A DNA stretch of 64,000 nucleotides from contig NZ_SADB01000003.1 in assembly GCF_009669305.1 (NCBI RefSeq), forward strand, positions 62,001 through 126,000, read 5' to 3'. Below, piece by piece: positions 40,033 to 49,809 of this stretch (its first letter is position 1; the number at the start of each line of letters is the position of its first letter). Made by a program: the position numbers and the translations under genes. Source of the DNA: Ancylomarina sp. 16SWW S1-10-2 (GTDB taxonomy: Bacteria > Bacteroidota > Bacteroidia > Bacteroidales > Marinifilaceae). The notes beneath the pieces are model-generated. The model saw only the letters and a program-made list of their open reading frames with translations, was not told the DNA's origin and made no database searches.

Positions 40033-41583
40033 ATGAAAATGAAAAAATTAATTTGGTCAATGTTATTGGTCCCAAGTTTAATTAGTGCTTGTCAACCAGC
40101 GAAAAATAAAGTTGACGAGTCGAGTGCAAAACCAAACGTAGTGGTTATCTATATGGATGACTTGGGTTATGGTGATTTAAGCTCGTATGGAGCTACCGAA
40201 TTGCAAACTCCAAATATTGATGCGCTTGCTGCAGGTGGAAATCGATTTACCAATGCTTATGCATCTTCGGCAACTTGTACGCCAAGTAGGTATGCTTTGT
40301 TAACAGGATCTTACCCTTGGCGTAATAAGGATGCAAAAATACTTCCGGGTAGTGCTCCTTTAATAATTAGTACCGATCAGCCAACACTTCCTAAAATGAT
40401 GAAAGCTAACGGATACTATACAGGTGTTGTTGGTAAGTGGCATTTAGGTTTGGGTGATGGTAATTTAGATTGGAACAAACAAATAACACCAGGTCCCAAC
40501 GAAGTTGGATTCGATTATTCATATATCATGGCTGCGACTCAAGATCGTGTTCCTACTGTGTTTATCGATAACGGAAATGTAGTTGGTCTAGATCCTAACG
40601 ATCCTATTGAAGTAAATTACAATCATAATTTTGATGGTCAGCAAACTGGACTTGAAAATCCCGAACTTTGTAAATTGAAATGGCATCATGGTCACAATGG
40701 CACTATTGTGAATGGAATTCCTAGAATTGGATTCATGAAAGGTGGAGAGAAAGCTAAGTGGGTTGATGAAACAATGTCTAGTCACTTTTTAGCATTGGCT
40801 CAGAAGTTTGTAAGAGATCATAAAAGTGAACCTTTCTTTTTGTATTACGCATTGCAACAACCTCATGTACCTCGTACTCCAAATCCTAAATTTGTTGGAA
40901 AATCGGGAATGGGTGCACGTGGAGATGTTATTTTGGAAGCAGACTGGACAATTGGACAGTTTATGAAAACCATGAAAGAAGAAGGTTTATTAGAAAATAC
41001 TTTAATCGTATTCTCAAGTGATAATGGTCCAGTATTGAATGATGGTTATTATGATGACGCAGTAGAAAAATTAGGTAAGCATAAGCCTTCGGGACCATTT
41101 AGAGGTGGAAAATATAGCTTATTTGAAGCAGGTACAAGAATTCCATTCGTTACCTATTGGAAAGGTAAAATTAAACCACAGGAATCAGATGCTTTGGTTT
41201 GTCAGATGGATTTAATGGCCTCAATTGCAAAATTAATAGGTGTTGAAGCTCCAAAAAGTGATAGTCAGAACCAATTAAATCTTTTAATGGGCGAGAGCGA
41301 CAAAGGAAGAGAAAACTTGATTATTGAAGCAACTTCAAGAACAGCGATTCGCCAAGGCGATTGGTTGATGATTCCTCCATATAATGCTAAAGCTATAAAT
41401 GAAAAGGTGAATATTGAATTGGGTAATTCTCCAGAATTTCAATTGTATAACTTAAAAGATGATGAGGGAGAACAAAATAATTTAGCAAAAAGCAATCCTA
41501 AAAAATTGAAAGAAATGTTAGAGAGTTTTGAGGCATTACGAGGTAAAAACTATTCTAAAATTCAAAAAATGGAATTGAAGTAA
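40033..41583 (+). CDS. S1 family sulfatase (lipoprotein)
   Basis: The 516-residue protein has a lipobox (PSLISACQP), then YMDDLGYGDLSSYG (metal), CTPSRYALLTG (formylglycine Cys), GKWHLGLGDG and SSDNGPVLND (metal). It resembles arylsulfatase A-type S1 enzymes and contains an insertion around residues 150-230 that may shape the substrate pocket. It has its own terminator 170 bp downstream. An ATG at 40039 is an alternative start. The sulfate position removed is not evident. Confidence 0.93.
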   Translation: MKMKKLIWSMLLVPSLISACQPAKNKVDESSAKPNVVVIYMDDLGYGDLSSYGATELQTPNIDALAAGGNRFTNAYASSATCTPSRYALLTGSYPWRNKDAKILPGSAPLIISTDQPTLPKMMKANGYYTGVVGKWHLGLGDGNLDWNKQITPGPNEVGFDYSYIMAATQDRVPTVFIDNGNVVGLDPNDPIEVNYNHNFDGQQTGLENPELCKLKWHHGHNGTIVNGIPRIGFMKGGEKAKWVDETMSSHFLALAQKFVRDHKSEPFFLYYALQQPHVPRTPNPKFVGKSGMGARGDVILEADWTIGQFMKTMKEEGLLENTLIVFSSDNGPVLNDGYYDDAVEKLGKHKPSGPFRGGKYSLFEAGTRIPFVTYWKGKIKPQESDALVCQMDLMASIAKLIGVEAPKSDSQNQLNLLMGESDKGRENLIIEATSRTAIRQGDWLMIPPYNAKAINEKVNIELGNSPEFQLYNLKDDEGEQNNLAKSNPKKLKEMLESFEALRGKNYSKIQKMELK

Positions 41584-41753
41584 GCTTGCTGAAACAAATA
41601 ATGGTTCAGATTAGCATCTTGGTATTATTGCTAAGATTAAAGAATTTATGAAAAACAACATATATATTCAAACATTTTCTTACTTATTAAGGGAATCTGA
41701 TTTTTGTTGAAATTTTATAATTAGATAAATACCAGAAGTATAAAATATGAATG

Positions 41754-41802
41754 AAAGGTTTGTAGTTGCGTTTTTAATTAAACTACTACAGGCCTTTTTT
41801 TT
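41754..41802 (+). terminator. Terminator between sulfatases
   Basis: A stem with two internal mismatches (41754-41767 with 41781-41797) precedes a T run. The same element, diverged, recurs before the next sulfatase at 43312. Confidence 0.75.
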
Positions 41803-41825
41803 GTATCAGTATATAAATCAATACT

Positions 41826-43256
41826 ATGAATAAATTAGTTTTTTTATTAATTGTCGTTCTTTTCTTGAGCTCGTGTAACGAGAAGGTGGAGAAAAAGAAT
41901 CAAACACCAAATATTGTTTACATTTTGGCTGATGATTTAGGTTATGGTGATTTGAGCTGTTATGGACAACAAAAATTCGAAACACCCAATATAGATAAGT
42001 TAGCTGAACGAGGAATGAAGTTTACACAGCATTATTGTGGTTCTGCAGTTTGTGCACCTTCTCGTTCTACCTTAATGACTGGACAGCATACTGGACATAC
42101 TCCAATTCGAGGAAATAAGGAGTTAGATGGCGAAGGTCAGTCTCCTATTCCTGCGAGTACGCTTACTATAGCTGAAGTTATGAAAACGGCTGGATACACA
42201 ACAGGTATGTTTGGTAAATGGGGATTGGGATTTCCTGGTTCGGAAGGGGATCCTAACAATCAGGGGTTCGATGAGTTTTATGGCTACAATTGTCAGCGAA
42301 TGGCTCATAGATATTATCCTCCTTACTTGTGGCACAACCAGGAAAAGGATTATTTAGAAGGAAACGATTGGACAAATACGGTGACTTATGCACCGGATAA
42401 AATTCAAGATGCTACTCTTCAATTTATTGAGAATAACAAGGATACTAGCTTTTTTGCATATGTGCCTTTGGTTTTGCCTCATGCCGAATTAATTTCTCCT
42501 AAGGATTCTATTTCGAAGAAATTCGAAGGGAAGTTTGTGGAAGACAATCCTTATTTGGAAGGTTCATCGACTGCATCAGATTATGGACCCAATATTATTA
42601 AAAAGAAATATTGTTCGCAAAAAGCGCCTTATGCAACTTTTGCTACGATGATTACTCGCTTGGATGCCTATGTAGGACAAATTGTTGCAAAACTAGAAGA
42701 ATTAGGAATTGCTGATAATACAATTATCATGTTTGCAAGTGATAATGGCCCTCATACTGAAGGCGGAGCTAATCCTGAATTTTTTAATAGTGCAGGAGGA
42801 TTACGAGGTGTTAAGCGTGACTTATATGAAGGCGGAGTTCGTACTCCATTTATTGTTGTGTGGCCAAATAAAGTAAAAGCTGGTTCTGTTTCCGATCATG
42901 TATCTGCTTTTTGGGATGTTTTACCTACTTGTGAAGCTATTGTGGGTGTTAAATCAACTTCTACCGATGGTATATCTTTTTTACCTGAATTGTTAGGAGA
43001 ACCAAATCAAAAAGAACACGATTATTTATATTGGGAGTTTGCGCATAAAGGAGGCCGTCAGGCAGTTCGTATGGGCAACTGGAAAGGTGTAATCTATAAT
43101 ATAAGCAAGAAGGGTGAAATGCAGTTGTACAATTTGACTGAAGATGTTGCTGAAACCAATAATGTAGCCGATCAGCATCCTGATATTATAGCTAAGATGA
43201 AAGGTATTATGGAAAAAGAACATGTTGATTCTGAGATTTTTCCTCTCATCAAGTAA
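41826..43256 (+). CDS. S1 family sulfatase, tandem copy A (lipoprotein)
   Basis: The 476-residue lipoprotein (LFLSSCNEK) has the S1 motifs ADDLGYGDLSCYG, CAPSRSTLMTG, GKWGLGFPG (Gly replaces the His of the common GKWH motif) and ASDNGPHTEGG. It is a tandem paralogue of the gene at 43376, sharing most of its length including FIENNKDTSFFAYVPLVLPH. The altered GKWG motif suggests a subfamily-specific pocket. It has a short leader of its own behind a terminator, so it is probably transcribed separately. Confidence 0.93.
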   Translation: MNKLVFLLIVVLFLSSCNEKVEKKNQTPNIVYILADDLGYGDLSCYGQQKFETPNIDKLAERGMKFTQHYCGSAVCAPSRSTLMTGQHTGHTPIRGNKELDGEGQSPIPASTLTIAEVMKTAGYTTGMFGKWGLGFPGSEGDPNNQGFDEFYGYNCQRMAHRYYPPYLWHNQEKDYLEGNDWTNTVTYAPDKIQDATLQFIENNKDTSFFAYVPLVLPHAELISPKDSISKKFEGKFVEDNPYLEGSSTASDYGPNIIKKKYCSQKAPYATFATMITRLDAYVGQIVAKLEELGIADNTIIMFASDNGPHTEGGANPEFFNSAGGLRGVKRDLYEGGVRTPFIVVWPNKVKAGSVSDHVSAFWDVLPTCEAIVGVKSTSTDGISFLPELLGEPNQKEHDYLYWEFAHKGGRQAVRMGNWKGVIYNISKKGEMQLYNLTEDVAETNNVADQHPDIIAKMKGIMEKEHVDSEIFPLIK

Positions 43257-43311
43257 GTATAAATTTTGTTGAGATTTTTCAATTAAATATCAGTAGAATA
43301 TAATAAGAATG

Positions 43312-43355
43312 AAAGGTCTGTAATCGTGTTTTTAATAGCCTTTTACAGACTTTTT
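43312..43355 (+). terminator. Terminator between duplicated sulfatases
   Basis: AAAGGTCTGTAA (43312) pairs with TTACAGACTTTT (43343) followed by T's. It is the duplicate of the 41754 element, so the duplicated unit spans terminator plus gene. Confidence 0.7.
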
Positions 43356-43375
43356 GGTATCAATAAATTAATACT

Positions 43376-44803
43376 ATGAATAAGTTAGTTTTTTTATTAA
43401 TTGCCGTTCTTTCCTTGAGCTCGTGTAACGAGAAGAAGGAGAAGAAGGAGAAAAAGAATCAAAAACCAAACATTGTTTACATTTTAGCTGACGATTTAGG
43501 TTATGGTGATTTGAGTTGTTATGGTCAAGATAAATTTGAAACGCCTAACATTGATAAATTAGCCAAACGAGGAATGAAATTTACACAGCACTATAGTGGT
43601 GCTGCGGTATGTGCACCTTCTCGCTCAACATTATTGACCGGAAAGCATACCGGACATACTTCAATAAGAGGAAATAAAGAACTAGACGGAGAAGGTCAAT
43701 TGCCAATGAAAGGAAGTTCAATTACTGTTGCCGAGCTATTGAAAACAGCTGGTTATACAACAGGAGCTTTTGGTAAATGGGGATTAGGATTTCCAGGTTC
43801 TGAAGGTGATGCGAATAATCAAGGTTTTGATGAATTCTATGGCTATAATTGTCAGCGAATGGCTCATCGATATTATCCTGCTTATTTGCGACACAATCAG
43901 GATAAGGAATATTTGGAAGGTAACGATTGGACAAATACAGTAACCTATGCTCCCGATAAAATTCAGGATGCTACTCTTCAATTTATTGAGAATAATAAGG
44001 ATACTAGCTTTTTTGCATACGTGCCTTTGGTTTTGCCTCATGCCGAACTGATATCGCCAAACGATTCTATTATGGAAATGTTTGAAGGTAAATTTGACGA
44101 GGTACCTTACGTAGGTGTAAAAGGATCCGATTATGGTCCTGATATGATACAAAGTAAATTTTGTTCACAAAAGACTCCATATGCAGCTTTTGCAGCTATG
44201 GTAACTCGAATGGATAATTATGTGGGACAGATTACTGCAAAGCTAGAGGAATTGGGTATTGCTGATAATACTATCGTGATGTTTGCCAGTGACAATGGGC
44301 CACATGCTGCCGGAGGTGCTAATCCTGTTTATTTTAATAGTGCAGGAGGTTTGCGTGGTATTAAGCGCGATTTATATGAAGGCGGAATTCGTGCTCCTTT
44401 TATTGCCGTTTGGCCTAATAAAATTGAAGCAGGTTCAGTTTCCGATCATGTCTCAGCATTTTGGGACTTTTTACCTACTTGTGCTGCTATTGCAGGTGTT
44501 AAATCAGTAGAGGGTATCGATGGGATTTCCTTTTTACCTGAATTACTAGGTGAAGCCAATCAAGAAGAGCATGATCATCTTTATTGGGAGTTTTCTCGTA
44601 AAGGAGGTCGTCAGGCAGTTCGTATGGGCGACTGGAAAGCTGTAATTTATAAATTGCACAAACAGGGTGAGTTGGAACTTTATAATTTGGCTACTGATGT
44701 ATCCGAATCGAATAATGTTGCTGATCAACATCCTGATATTGTAGCTAAGATGAAAGAGATAATGAAAAAAGAACATGTTGATTCTAAAAGATTTCCTTTA
44801 TAG
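43376..44803 (+). CDS. S1 family sulfatase, tandem copy B (lipoprotein)
   Basis: The 475-residue lipoprotein (LSLSSCNEK) is the tandem duplicate of the preceding gene. Motifs are ADDLGYGDLSCYG, CAPSRSTLLTG, GKWGLGFPG and ASDNGPHAAGG. The N-terminal linker is expanded by a short Lys-Glu repeat (KKEKKEKK), and the segment around residues 225-245 differs from copy A, so a shift in specificity is possible. A terminator 43 bp downstream ends the unit before the convergent receptor gene. Confidence 0.93.
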   Translation: MNKLVFLLIAVLSLSSCNEKKEKKEKKNQKPNIVYILADDLGYGDLSCYGQDKFETPNIDKLAKRGMKFTQHYSGAAVCAPSRSTLLTGKHTGHTSIRGNKELDGEGQLPMKGSSITVAELLKTAGYTTGAFGKWGLGFPGSEGDANNQGFDEFYGYNCQRMAHRYYPAYLRHNQDKEYLEGNDWTNTVTYAPDKIQDATLQFIENNKDTSFFAYVPLVLPHAELISPNDSIMEMFEGKFDEVPYVGVKGSDYGPDMIQSKFCSQKTPYAAFAAMVTRMDNYVGQITAKLEELGIADNTIVMFASDNGPHAAGGANPVYFNSAGGLRGIKRDLYEGGIRAPFIAVWPNKIEAGSVSDHVSAFWDFLPTCAAIAGVKSVEGIDGISFLPELLGEANQEEHDHLYWEFSRKGGRQAVRMGDWKAVIYKLHKQGELELYNLATDVSESNNVADQHPDIVAKMKEIMKKEHVDSKRFPL

Positions 44804-44846
44804 AATTTGAAAATATTATTTAGAATTTAGTGTCTATAATTTACTT

Positions 44847-44885
44847 AAGGAGCAGTTGCATTTAGTGCAACTGTTCCTTTTTTTA
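44847..44885. terminator. Terminator between convergent genes
   Basis: A 14-bp perfect stem (44847-44860 with 44866-44879) is followed by T's on the + strand. On the minus strand it is 118 bp beyond the stop of the receptor gene and may serve both directions. Confidence 0.88.
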
Positions 44886-45002
44886 TTTCTGATTTTTCGA
44901 TTGAAATACCTAAGAAAAACAAACGAAGGATAGTGACACTTGCTTTGTAATTTGTACTTAGGCTCTTACTTTATAACGATATTATAATTGATAGTTTCTT
45001 AT

Positions 45003-47753
45003 TTATCCTCGATATTTATCTCTGCAATAACTTTTTCTTCTCTCTTTTACCTTTCCATCCCGAAGTTTGTAACTAAAAGTTAGCATGTAGAAATTAGTCA
45101 GTTTGTTAGTGTAATTATCAGATGTATACATTTCTTTTACGATGTGTGATCTTTCATCCTCTTGGCTAATAAGATCATAAGCTGTTAATGAAATCTCACC
45201 TCTTTTATTTTTAAAAACCTTTGAGGATAAACCAAGGTTTAAGTGCCAAACAATATCTTGATTATGGGTAGAATAGTTATTTTGATAATTGTTACTTGCA
45301 TTGGTTCTGAAAATGAAATCTTTTACAAAACGCCAATACATGTTTAGCGATGTGGTTTGCGAAATATATTCAGATCCCTTTGATCTATTATTCTTTGAAT
45401 TAGAATATTTACTGGAACTAGAAAATGTGAAGTCTATTCTATCACTAATATTAGAACTAAGAATCATCCCATGTCTAATATTCCAAGTATGGGTATATGA
45501 TTTTTTGCTGTTAATCAATATTGGAGAATGAGAAAGCATTCCTCGCGTATTAATATTTAATTTCGACTTTAGTTTCTTTATCGGTAAACTATAACTTACA
45601 CTACTCGTTAAATAGTATTTTCCATGCAAATTAACTGGTTTAGAGAATTGACCACCTGCCGAAAGAAAAACATCATTGTTAATAGTTGTATCCTTAGCCG
45701 CAACAATTATGTTTCGACCAACAGAATTACTTGTGCTTACCATTTTTGTGTGAATTGAGATATGAGTCCCTTTTTCTGCATTCGATGCTCTATACATACC
45801 CGATAGAGTATGAGTTCTTGATTGTTCTAAATTCGAATTTCCTATAGTAATAAATAATGGATTGGAAACATCAATAACCTCTTGTAGGTCAGACACCGAT
45901 GGGATATTTGTTTGAGAGTTGTACTTTAAACTCAGTCGTTTGTTCTTGTTAATCTTATAAATATATCTGGCATTTGGTTTTATGGCGTAGAAATCCTTTT
46001 TGAAATTGTTTTTGTTTGGGAAACGCTCTTCACTTTTTAACGAATTAATTTCCAAGTCGCTACCGATGGTTATTTTGTGCTTTTTAGTTTGGTATTTATA
46101 AGCCAAACGGGCACTGTTAGTTTGTGTCGTATTATTAAATTGATTACTTGTTAACTCATCAAGTTCATTGTACAAATTAGTTGCGGAATCTAGATTGTAT
46201 CCGTTTTTATCCGATTTACGGCTTTGATTCGTGTAATTATAGCCAGTCGTAAATGATCCTGATTCTCCAATAGGCTCCGAATAAGAAATACCAGTTCGTA
46301 TTTCGGTGTTTGTACTTTTACTATCAGAAATTCGATTGATATTTTGACTGACCTCTTTGTCTTCATTTAATGTTTCCGATACTTGTTTTCCATCCGAATC
46401 ATTATTGCTGTAATTAATACTGGCTTTCAGGGAAATTATTCGTCCTTTTTTATTTAATTTTCTTGCGAAATTCAGGCTTTGTCTAAGGTTATAATACTCA
46501 TTTTCTGAAGTTTTCATATTGGCATTCGAATTGATCATCTTGCTTACAAGATAAGTGTCGGAAAATGAGTTGGATTTAGAATCTGTATCTGTGGTTTTAA
46601 CAGTAGTGTTCAATAAAAATCTGTTTTTAGGATTGGAGTTCAATTTTATGCGCAGGTCCATATTGTGATTTGCGTTTCCATTTGTCGAATTGTTCGTACT
46701 GTTTTGTATTTGACCTTCCAGAGCTTCCGAAGTGTAGTTTTTTACACTCGTGTTCTTATTCTGATATTCGTTATTTCCATATTCGTAGCTGAACTCCAAC
46801 TCTTTATTATTTTTACTGGCTGTAATGTTAAGCCCAATGGCATCATCTTGAATGTCGTTTCCACTAATACTCGATTTGCCAAATCTTCTGTTGTTTAGGC
46901 GTAGAGGAGCATTCACATTTTTAGACCTACCAATTAGTGTTAAGCTGTTATTATCCGAGAGACGATTAATATTTCCATTAAATCCGTATTTATTTTCCTT
47001 TCCTACCCCAGAGGCAAGCTCTCCAAATAGCAGCTTTTTATTCGTTTTTGTTGTCACAATATTTACTGATCTCAGTTCTTCTTTATCAGCAATACCCGTG
47101 AATTTGGCGTCATCGCTTTGGTATTCGAAAACCTCAATGTTTTTAATTACATCGCTGGGAATTGTTGCCAAAGCCTGACTCATATTCTTCCCAAAGAATT
47201 TTTTACCATCAACTAATATTTCTGTAATCTGTAAACCTTCAGTCATTAATTTGCCGTCAATCTCGGTAAAACCAGGTAGTTTAGCTAAAAGCTCACCTGC
47301 TGTAGCATCTGGATTAATCTTAAATGCGTGTGGATTAAAAACTGTTGTATCACCCCTTTGTTGCGTAGGAGGTAAGGTTTCAATAATGTTGATTTCTTGT
47401 AGAAATTCACTGTTCTCAATCAGTTTTAAGGTACTTAGATCGATAGATTGTTTATCTATGGTAATCGATTTTTGAATTGTATTGTACCCAATAAATGAAA
47501 CCTGAAGTTTGTATCTACCGGGTCGTGCTTTTATAATGAAATCTCCTTTTTCATTGGTGATGGTTCCTTGCATATTTATGCTGTCGCTTTCGCTGATTAG
47601 AATAATGCTTGCGCCGGGTAAAGTTCCTTGTTCTTGCGAGTCAATAATTTTACCCTTAATTGATAAATTATTTTGCGCATTAATTGATGTTCCTAATAGT
47701 AGAAATAAGAAGAAGAGAGTGACTCTATACATATTAGATTGTTTAAAGATCAA
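45003..47753 (-). CDS. Outer-membrane beta-barrel receptor (TonB-dependent receptor-like)
   Basis: The 916-residue protein has a signal (LLLGTSINAQ), a CarboxypepD_reg-like domain (SIKGKIIDSQEQGTLPGAS), a plug-like domain (ATAGELLAKLPGFTEIDGK, ITEILVDGKKFFGKN) and a long barrel of the outer membrane beta-barrel family PF14905. It lacks the SusC signature and has no adjacent SusD, so it is not a classical glycan importer. Its role is unknown; its place between sulfatases and the LacI module may be incidental. A second in-frame ATG at 47732 (MYRVTLFF) gives a more typical signal peptide and may be the true start. Confidence 0.8.
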   Translation of the reverse strand: MIFKQSNMYRVTLFFLFLLLGTSINAQNNLSIKGKIIDSQEQGTLPGASIILISESDSINMQGTITNEKGDFIIKARPGRYKLQVSFIGYNTIQKSITIDKQSIDLSTLKLIENSEFLQEINIIETLPPTQQRGDTTVFNPHAFKINPDATAGELLAKLPGFTEIDGKLMTEGLQITEILVDGKKFFGKNMSQALATIPSDVIKNIEVFEYQSDDAKFTGIADKEELRSVNIVTTKTNKKLLFGELASGVGKENKYGFNGNINRLSDNNSLTLIGRSKNVNAPLRLNNRRFGKSSISGNDIQDDAIGLNITASKNNKELEFSYEYGNNEYQNKNTSVKNYTSEALEGQIQNSTNNSTNGNANHNMDLRIKLNSNPKNRFLLNTTVKTTDTDSKSNSFSDTYLVSKMINSNANMKTSENEYYNLRQSLNFARKLNKKGRIISLKASINYSNNDSDGKQVSETLNEDKEVSQNINRISDSKSTNTEIRTGISYSEPIGESGSFTTGYNYTNQSRKSDKNGYNLDSATNLYNELDELTSNQFNNTTQTNSARLAYKYQTKKHKITIGSDLEINSLKSEERFPNKNNFKKDFYAIKPNARYIYKINKNKRLSLKYNSQTNIPSVSDLQEVIDVSNPLFITIGNSNLEQSRTHTLSGMYRASNAEKGTHISIHTKMVSTSNSVGRNIIVAAKDTTINNDVFLSAGGQFSKPVNLHGKYYLTSSVSYSLPIKKLKSKLNINTRGMLSHSPILINSKKSYTHTWNIRHGMILSSNISDRIDFTFSSSSKYSNSKNNRSKGSEYISQTTSLNMYWRFVKDFIFRTNASNNYQNNYSTHNQDIVWHLNLGLSSKVFKNKRGEISLTAYDLISQEDERSHIVKEMYTSDNYTNKLTNFYMLTFSYKLRDGKVKERRKSYCRDKYRG

Positions 47754-47982
47754 TGAATATGGTTAAGTAAGACTAGTAAAAGAAGAGAAAGTTTAATCTT
47801 TACATTGTTAATAAATGTTAATAGTAGATTGTCCGCAATTTTAAATATTTAATGCGTATGCTGTTTTGTAATTAGAAAGAACAGCTTCTTTTTAACACCC
47901 TTGTGTCTAGAATATTAATCTGGGATGTTTACTCTTTTTTTCTTACGAAAGACAAGGCAGGAGTGGAGGTGTTAATGTGGTT

Positions 47983-48156
47983 GATTTGGCAACGATTCAT
48001 TCGTGTTCGTTTATTCAAATACAGACTTATTGCGAATTTATGCGGATTGAAGTTTCCGAAATTCAAGGGTAATTTGATTATTTCGATATCAGTAGATGTA
48101 ACTTGGTGGAAACTGAATAATATTAGATTCATATAAAAAAGAAAACATCAAATAGA
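47983..48156 (+). repeat. 174-bp direct repeat, copy A
   Basis: This segment matches 52379-52553 with few differences and one single-base indel. It ends inside the first arm of what in copy B is a complete terminator hairpin; the second arm is absent here, so copy A is a truncated duplicate. Confidence 0.85.
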
Positions 48157-48484
48157 GCCGCAGGGGATCTAACACAGCACAGGTATCCGAATAGGTGTCT
48201 GCAATTTATTTATTGTGGTGTTTAAATATTCTTTTAATTATAGAGGATCGTTTAATAATTATCCTCTAAAAATATCTTTTAAACCTGAACTAATAGAATA
48301 TGAAAAGTAATTTTTAGTTTTCTCATTCCTTGATTTGTTCAAGCTCGTATAATTATCTGTTAGAAAAATAGTTGGCGATTTATAAATTGCATTAAATACT
48401 TCTGATATAGACTTAATATTCCAGTCATATAAATCATATTTGTTCTAAATTTCAATAAAATCTAGCGCATAAAGAAAATTATCT

Positions 48485-48492
48485 TATATTTG
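48485..48492 (+). promoter_or_regulatory. lacI promoter -7 element
   Basis: TATATTTG is an exact match to the Bacteroidota -7 consensus TAnnTTTG, 2 bp before the operator palindrome and 39 bp before the start codon. No convincing -33 element was seen. Confidence 0.6.
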
Positions 48493-48494
48493 TT

Positions 48495-48510
48495 ATGGGA
48501 ACGTTCCCAT
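48495..48510 (+). promoter_or_regulatory. LacI operator (autoregulatory), perfect palindrome
   Basis: ATGGGAACGTTCCCAT is a perfect 16-bp palindrome centred on CG, typical of LacI-family sites, located between the -7 element and the lacI start, so bound repressor would block its own promoter. A one-mismatch copy precedes the GH36 gene. Confidence 0.8.
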
Positions 48511-48531
48511 TCTGATCAAGATATAGTATAA

Positions 48532-49530
48532 ATGGCTAACATAAAAGATATCGCAAAATTAGCAGGCGTTTCAAAATCTACAGTTTCGAGAGTCGTGAGC
48601 AATAACGGTTTTGTGAAGGAAGAGACTCGTGCTAAGATTATGAAAGTTATGGAGAACTTAAATTATCGTCCAAATATGTTTGCTAAAGGCATGCGTACGA
48701 ATCGTTCTTTTTCCATTGGTATTCTTTTCCCAGATTTAAAGAATCCTTTTTTTACAGAATGGTATAGTATTGTTGATACAATCTCTAGAGAAAGAGGATA
48801 TCTAAATTACATCTGTGTGACTGATCCTAAGGGGGAATCGGAAGAAATGCGTATTGATGATTTACTGGCTAGGAGTATTGATGGCATCATCATCTTTTCT
48901 TATCGTAAAGATGATGCATTTATTGAGAAGCTTCGAAAGATTAACAAATTGACACCCATTTTATGTTGCGATTCTATGTTTCTAGATTCAGGACTTTCAT
49001 GCATTTGTGCTGATGGTGAAAAAGGTACCTATAACGCAACACAAAAACTTATAGAATCTGGAAATAGGAATATTGCATACATTAAAGGAAAAGATGAATT
49101 TTCTGTTGTCGATAATCGATTTGAGGGTTATTTAAAGTGTTTGGCTGATAGTAGTTTAAAAATAAATGATGCACATATAATAAGTGCTAATTTCACTCGA
49201 GGTTGTGGCTATAAAGCTGCCGAAGAGCTGATGGAGCATAGTAACCCGCCAGATGCAATTATGGCAGCAACCGATCTTATGGCAATGGGAGTATTAGATT
49301 ACCTGAATAAAAAAAATTACCATATTCCTGATGATGTGGCGGTATTTGGGTATGATAACCTTGTAGCTGCAAAGAATACTTCTCCTCCATTGAGTACTAT
49401 AGCACTGCCTTTTAATGAGATTGCAGAGAAGTCTATAAATACTCTAATAAAATTAATTGAGGAAGATAAGACAGACATAGTTGTTGAAATGTTTGACTGT
49501 GAACTAAAAATGAGAAACACAACAAAATAA
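48532..49530 (+). CDS. LacI-family transcriptional regulator
   Basis: The 332-residue protein begins with the LacI helix-turn-helix and hinge (IKDIAKLAGVSKSTVSRVVS, then NYRPNMFAKGM), followed by a periplasmic-binding-protein-like effector domain (SIGILFPDLKNPFF, DGIIIFSYR, DVAVFGYDN). It should bind paired palindromic sites as a dimer and respond to a sugar, probably galactose or a galactoside. The matching palindromes before its own gene and before GH36 make these its best-supported targets. No effector can be named from sequence. Confidence 0.92.
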   Translation: MANIKDIAKLAGVSKSTVSRVVSNNGFVKEETRAKIMKVMENLNYRPNMFAKGMRTNRSFSIGILFPDLKNPFFTEWYSIVDTISRERGYLNYICVTDPKGESEEMRIDDLLARSIDGIIIFSYRKDDAFIEKLRKINKLTPILCCDSMFLDSGLSCICADGEKGTYNATQKLIESGNRNIAYIKGKDEFSVVDNRFEGYLKCLADSSLKINDAHIISANFTRGCGYKAAEELMEHSNPPDAIMAATDLMAMGVLDYLNKKNYHIPDDVAVFGYDNLVAAKNTSPPLSTIALPFNEIAEKSINTLIKLIEEDKTDIVVEMFDCELKMRNTTK

Positions 49531-49612
49531 AATGGAAGGTGCGCATTTCAGATTTAGATTGTTAAGTTTTGTAGCTGCTTTTTTTCTATGTGTATTTCGG
49601 ACACATATTACT

Positions 49613-49631
49613 GCCCCTTTTTGGGGCTTTT
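49613..49631 (+). terminator. Terminator after lacI
   Basis: GCCCC and GGGGC separated by five T's form a short GC stem followed by TTTTATT. It lies about 80 bp after the lacI stop and upstream of the GH36 operator. Confidence 0.65.
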
Positions 49632-49665
49632 ATTACAGCTTCAAATTATTATTTTACGTACATGA

Positions 49666-49681
49666 ATGGGAACGATCCCAT
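49666..49681 (+). promoter_or_regulatory. LacI operator upstream of GH36
   Basis: ATGGGAACGATCCCAT differs from the lacI operator at one base of 16, leaving a single mismatched pair in the palindrome. It is 144 bp before the GH36 start chosen here. Confidence 0.75.
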
Positions 49682-49809
49682 TATTGTTTTTATAATTATA
49701 TTTACTTAGACGCTAAGGAAAAGAAGACTAAGTTTCTTTACTATTGAGATCTTGGGGTATTGGTAGACAGGAGAAAGTTTTAATAATTGGAATCAAAAAA
49801 AATCGCAAT

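Larger units (their letters stand above)
47754..48531. other. Intergenic region with direct repeat A and lacI promoter
   Basis: 778 bp between divergent genes. It holds the first copy of a 174-bp repeat (47983-48156) and the lacI promoter and operator near its end. Frames of 77 and 67 codons on opposite strands at 47903-48136 run through the repeat and look noncoding. Confidence 0.65.

Noticed and set aside
45003-47753. Third SusC
   Set aside because: The barrel type and the absence of a neighbouring SusD fit the outer-membrane beta-barrel family rather than SusC.
47903-48136. Overlapping 77- and 67-codon frames on opposite strands
   Set aside because: They run across the 174-bp repeat, have no domain-like content, and are not kept open in copy B.
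49744-49809. TTG start for GH36
   Set aside because: The ATG at 49810 still leaves a complete signal peptide; the extra 22 residues look untranslated.
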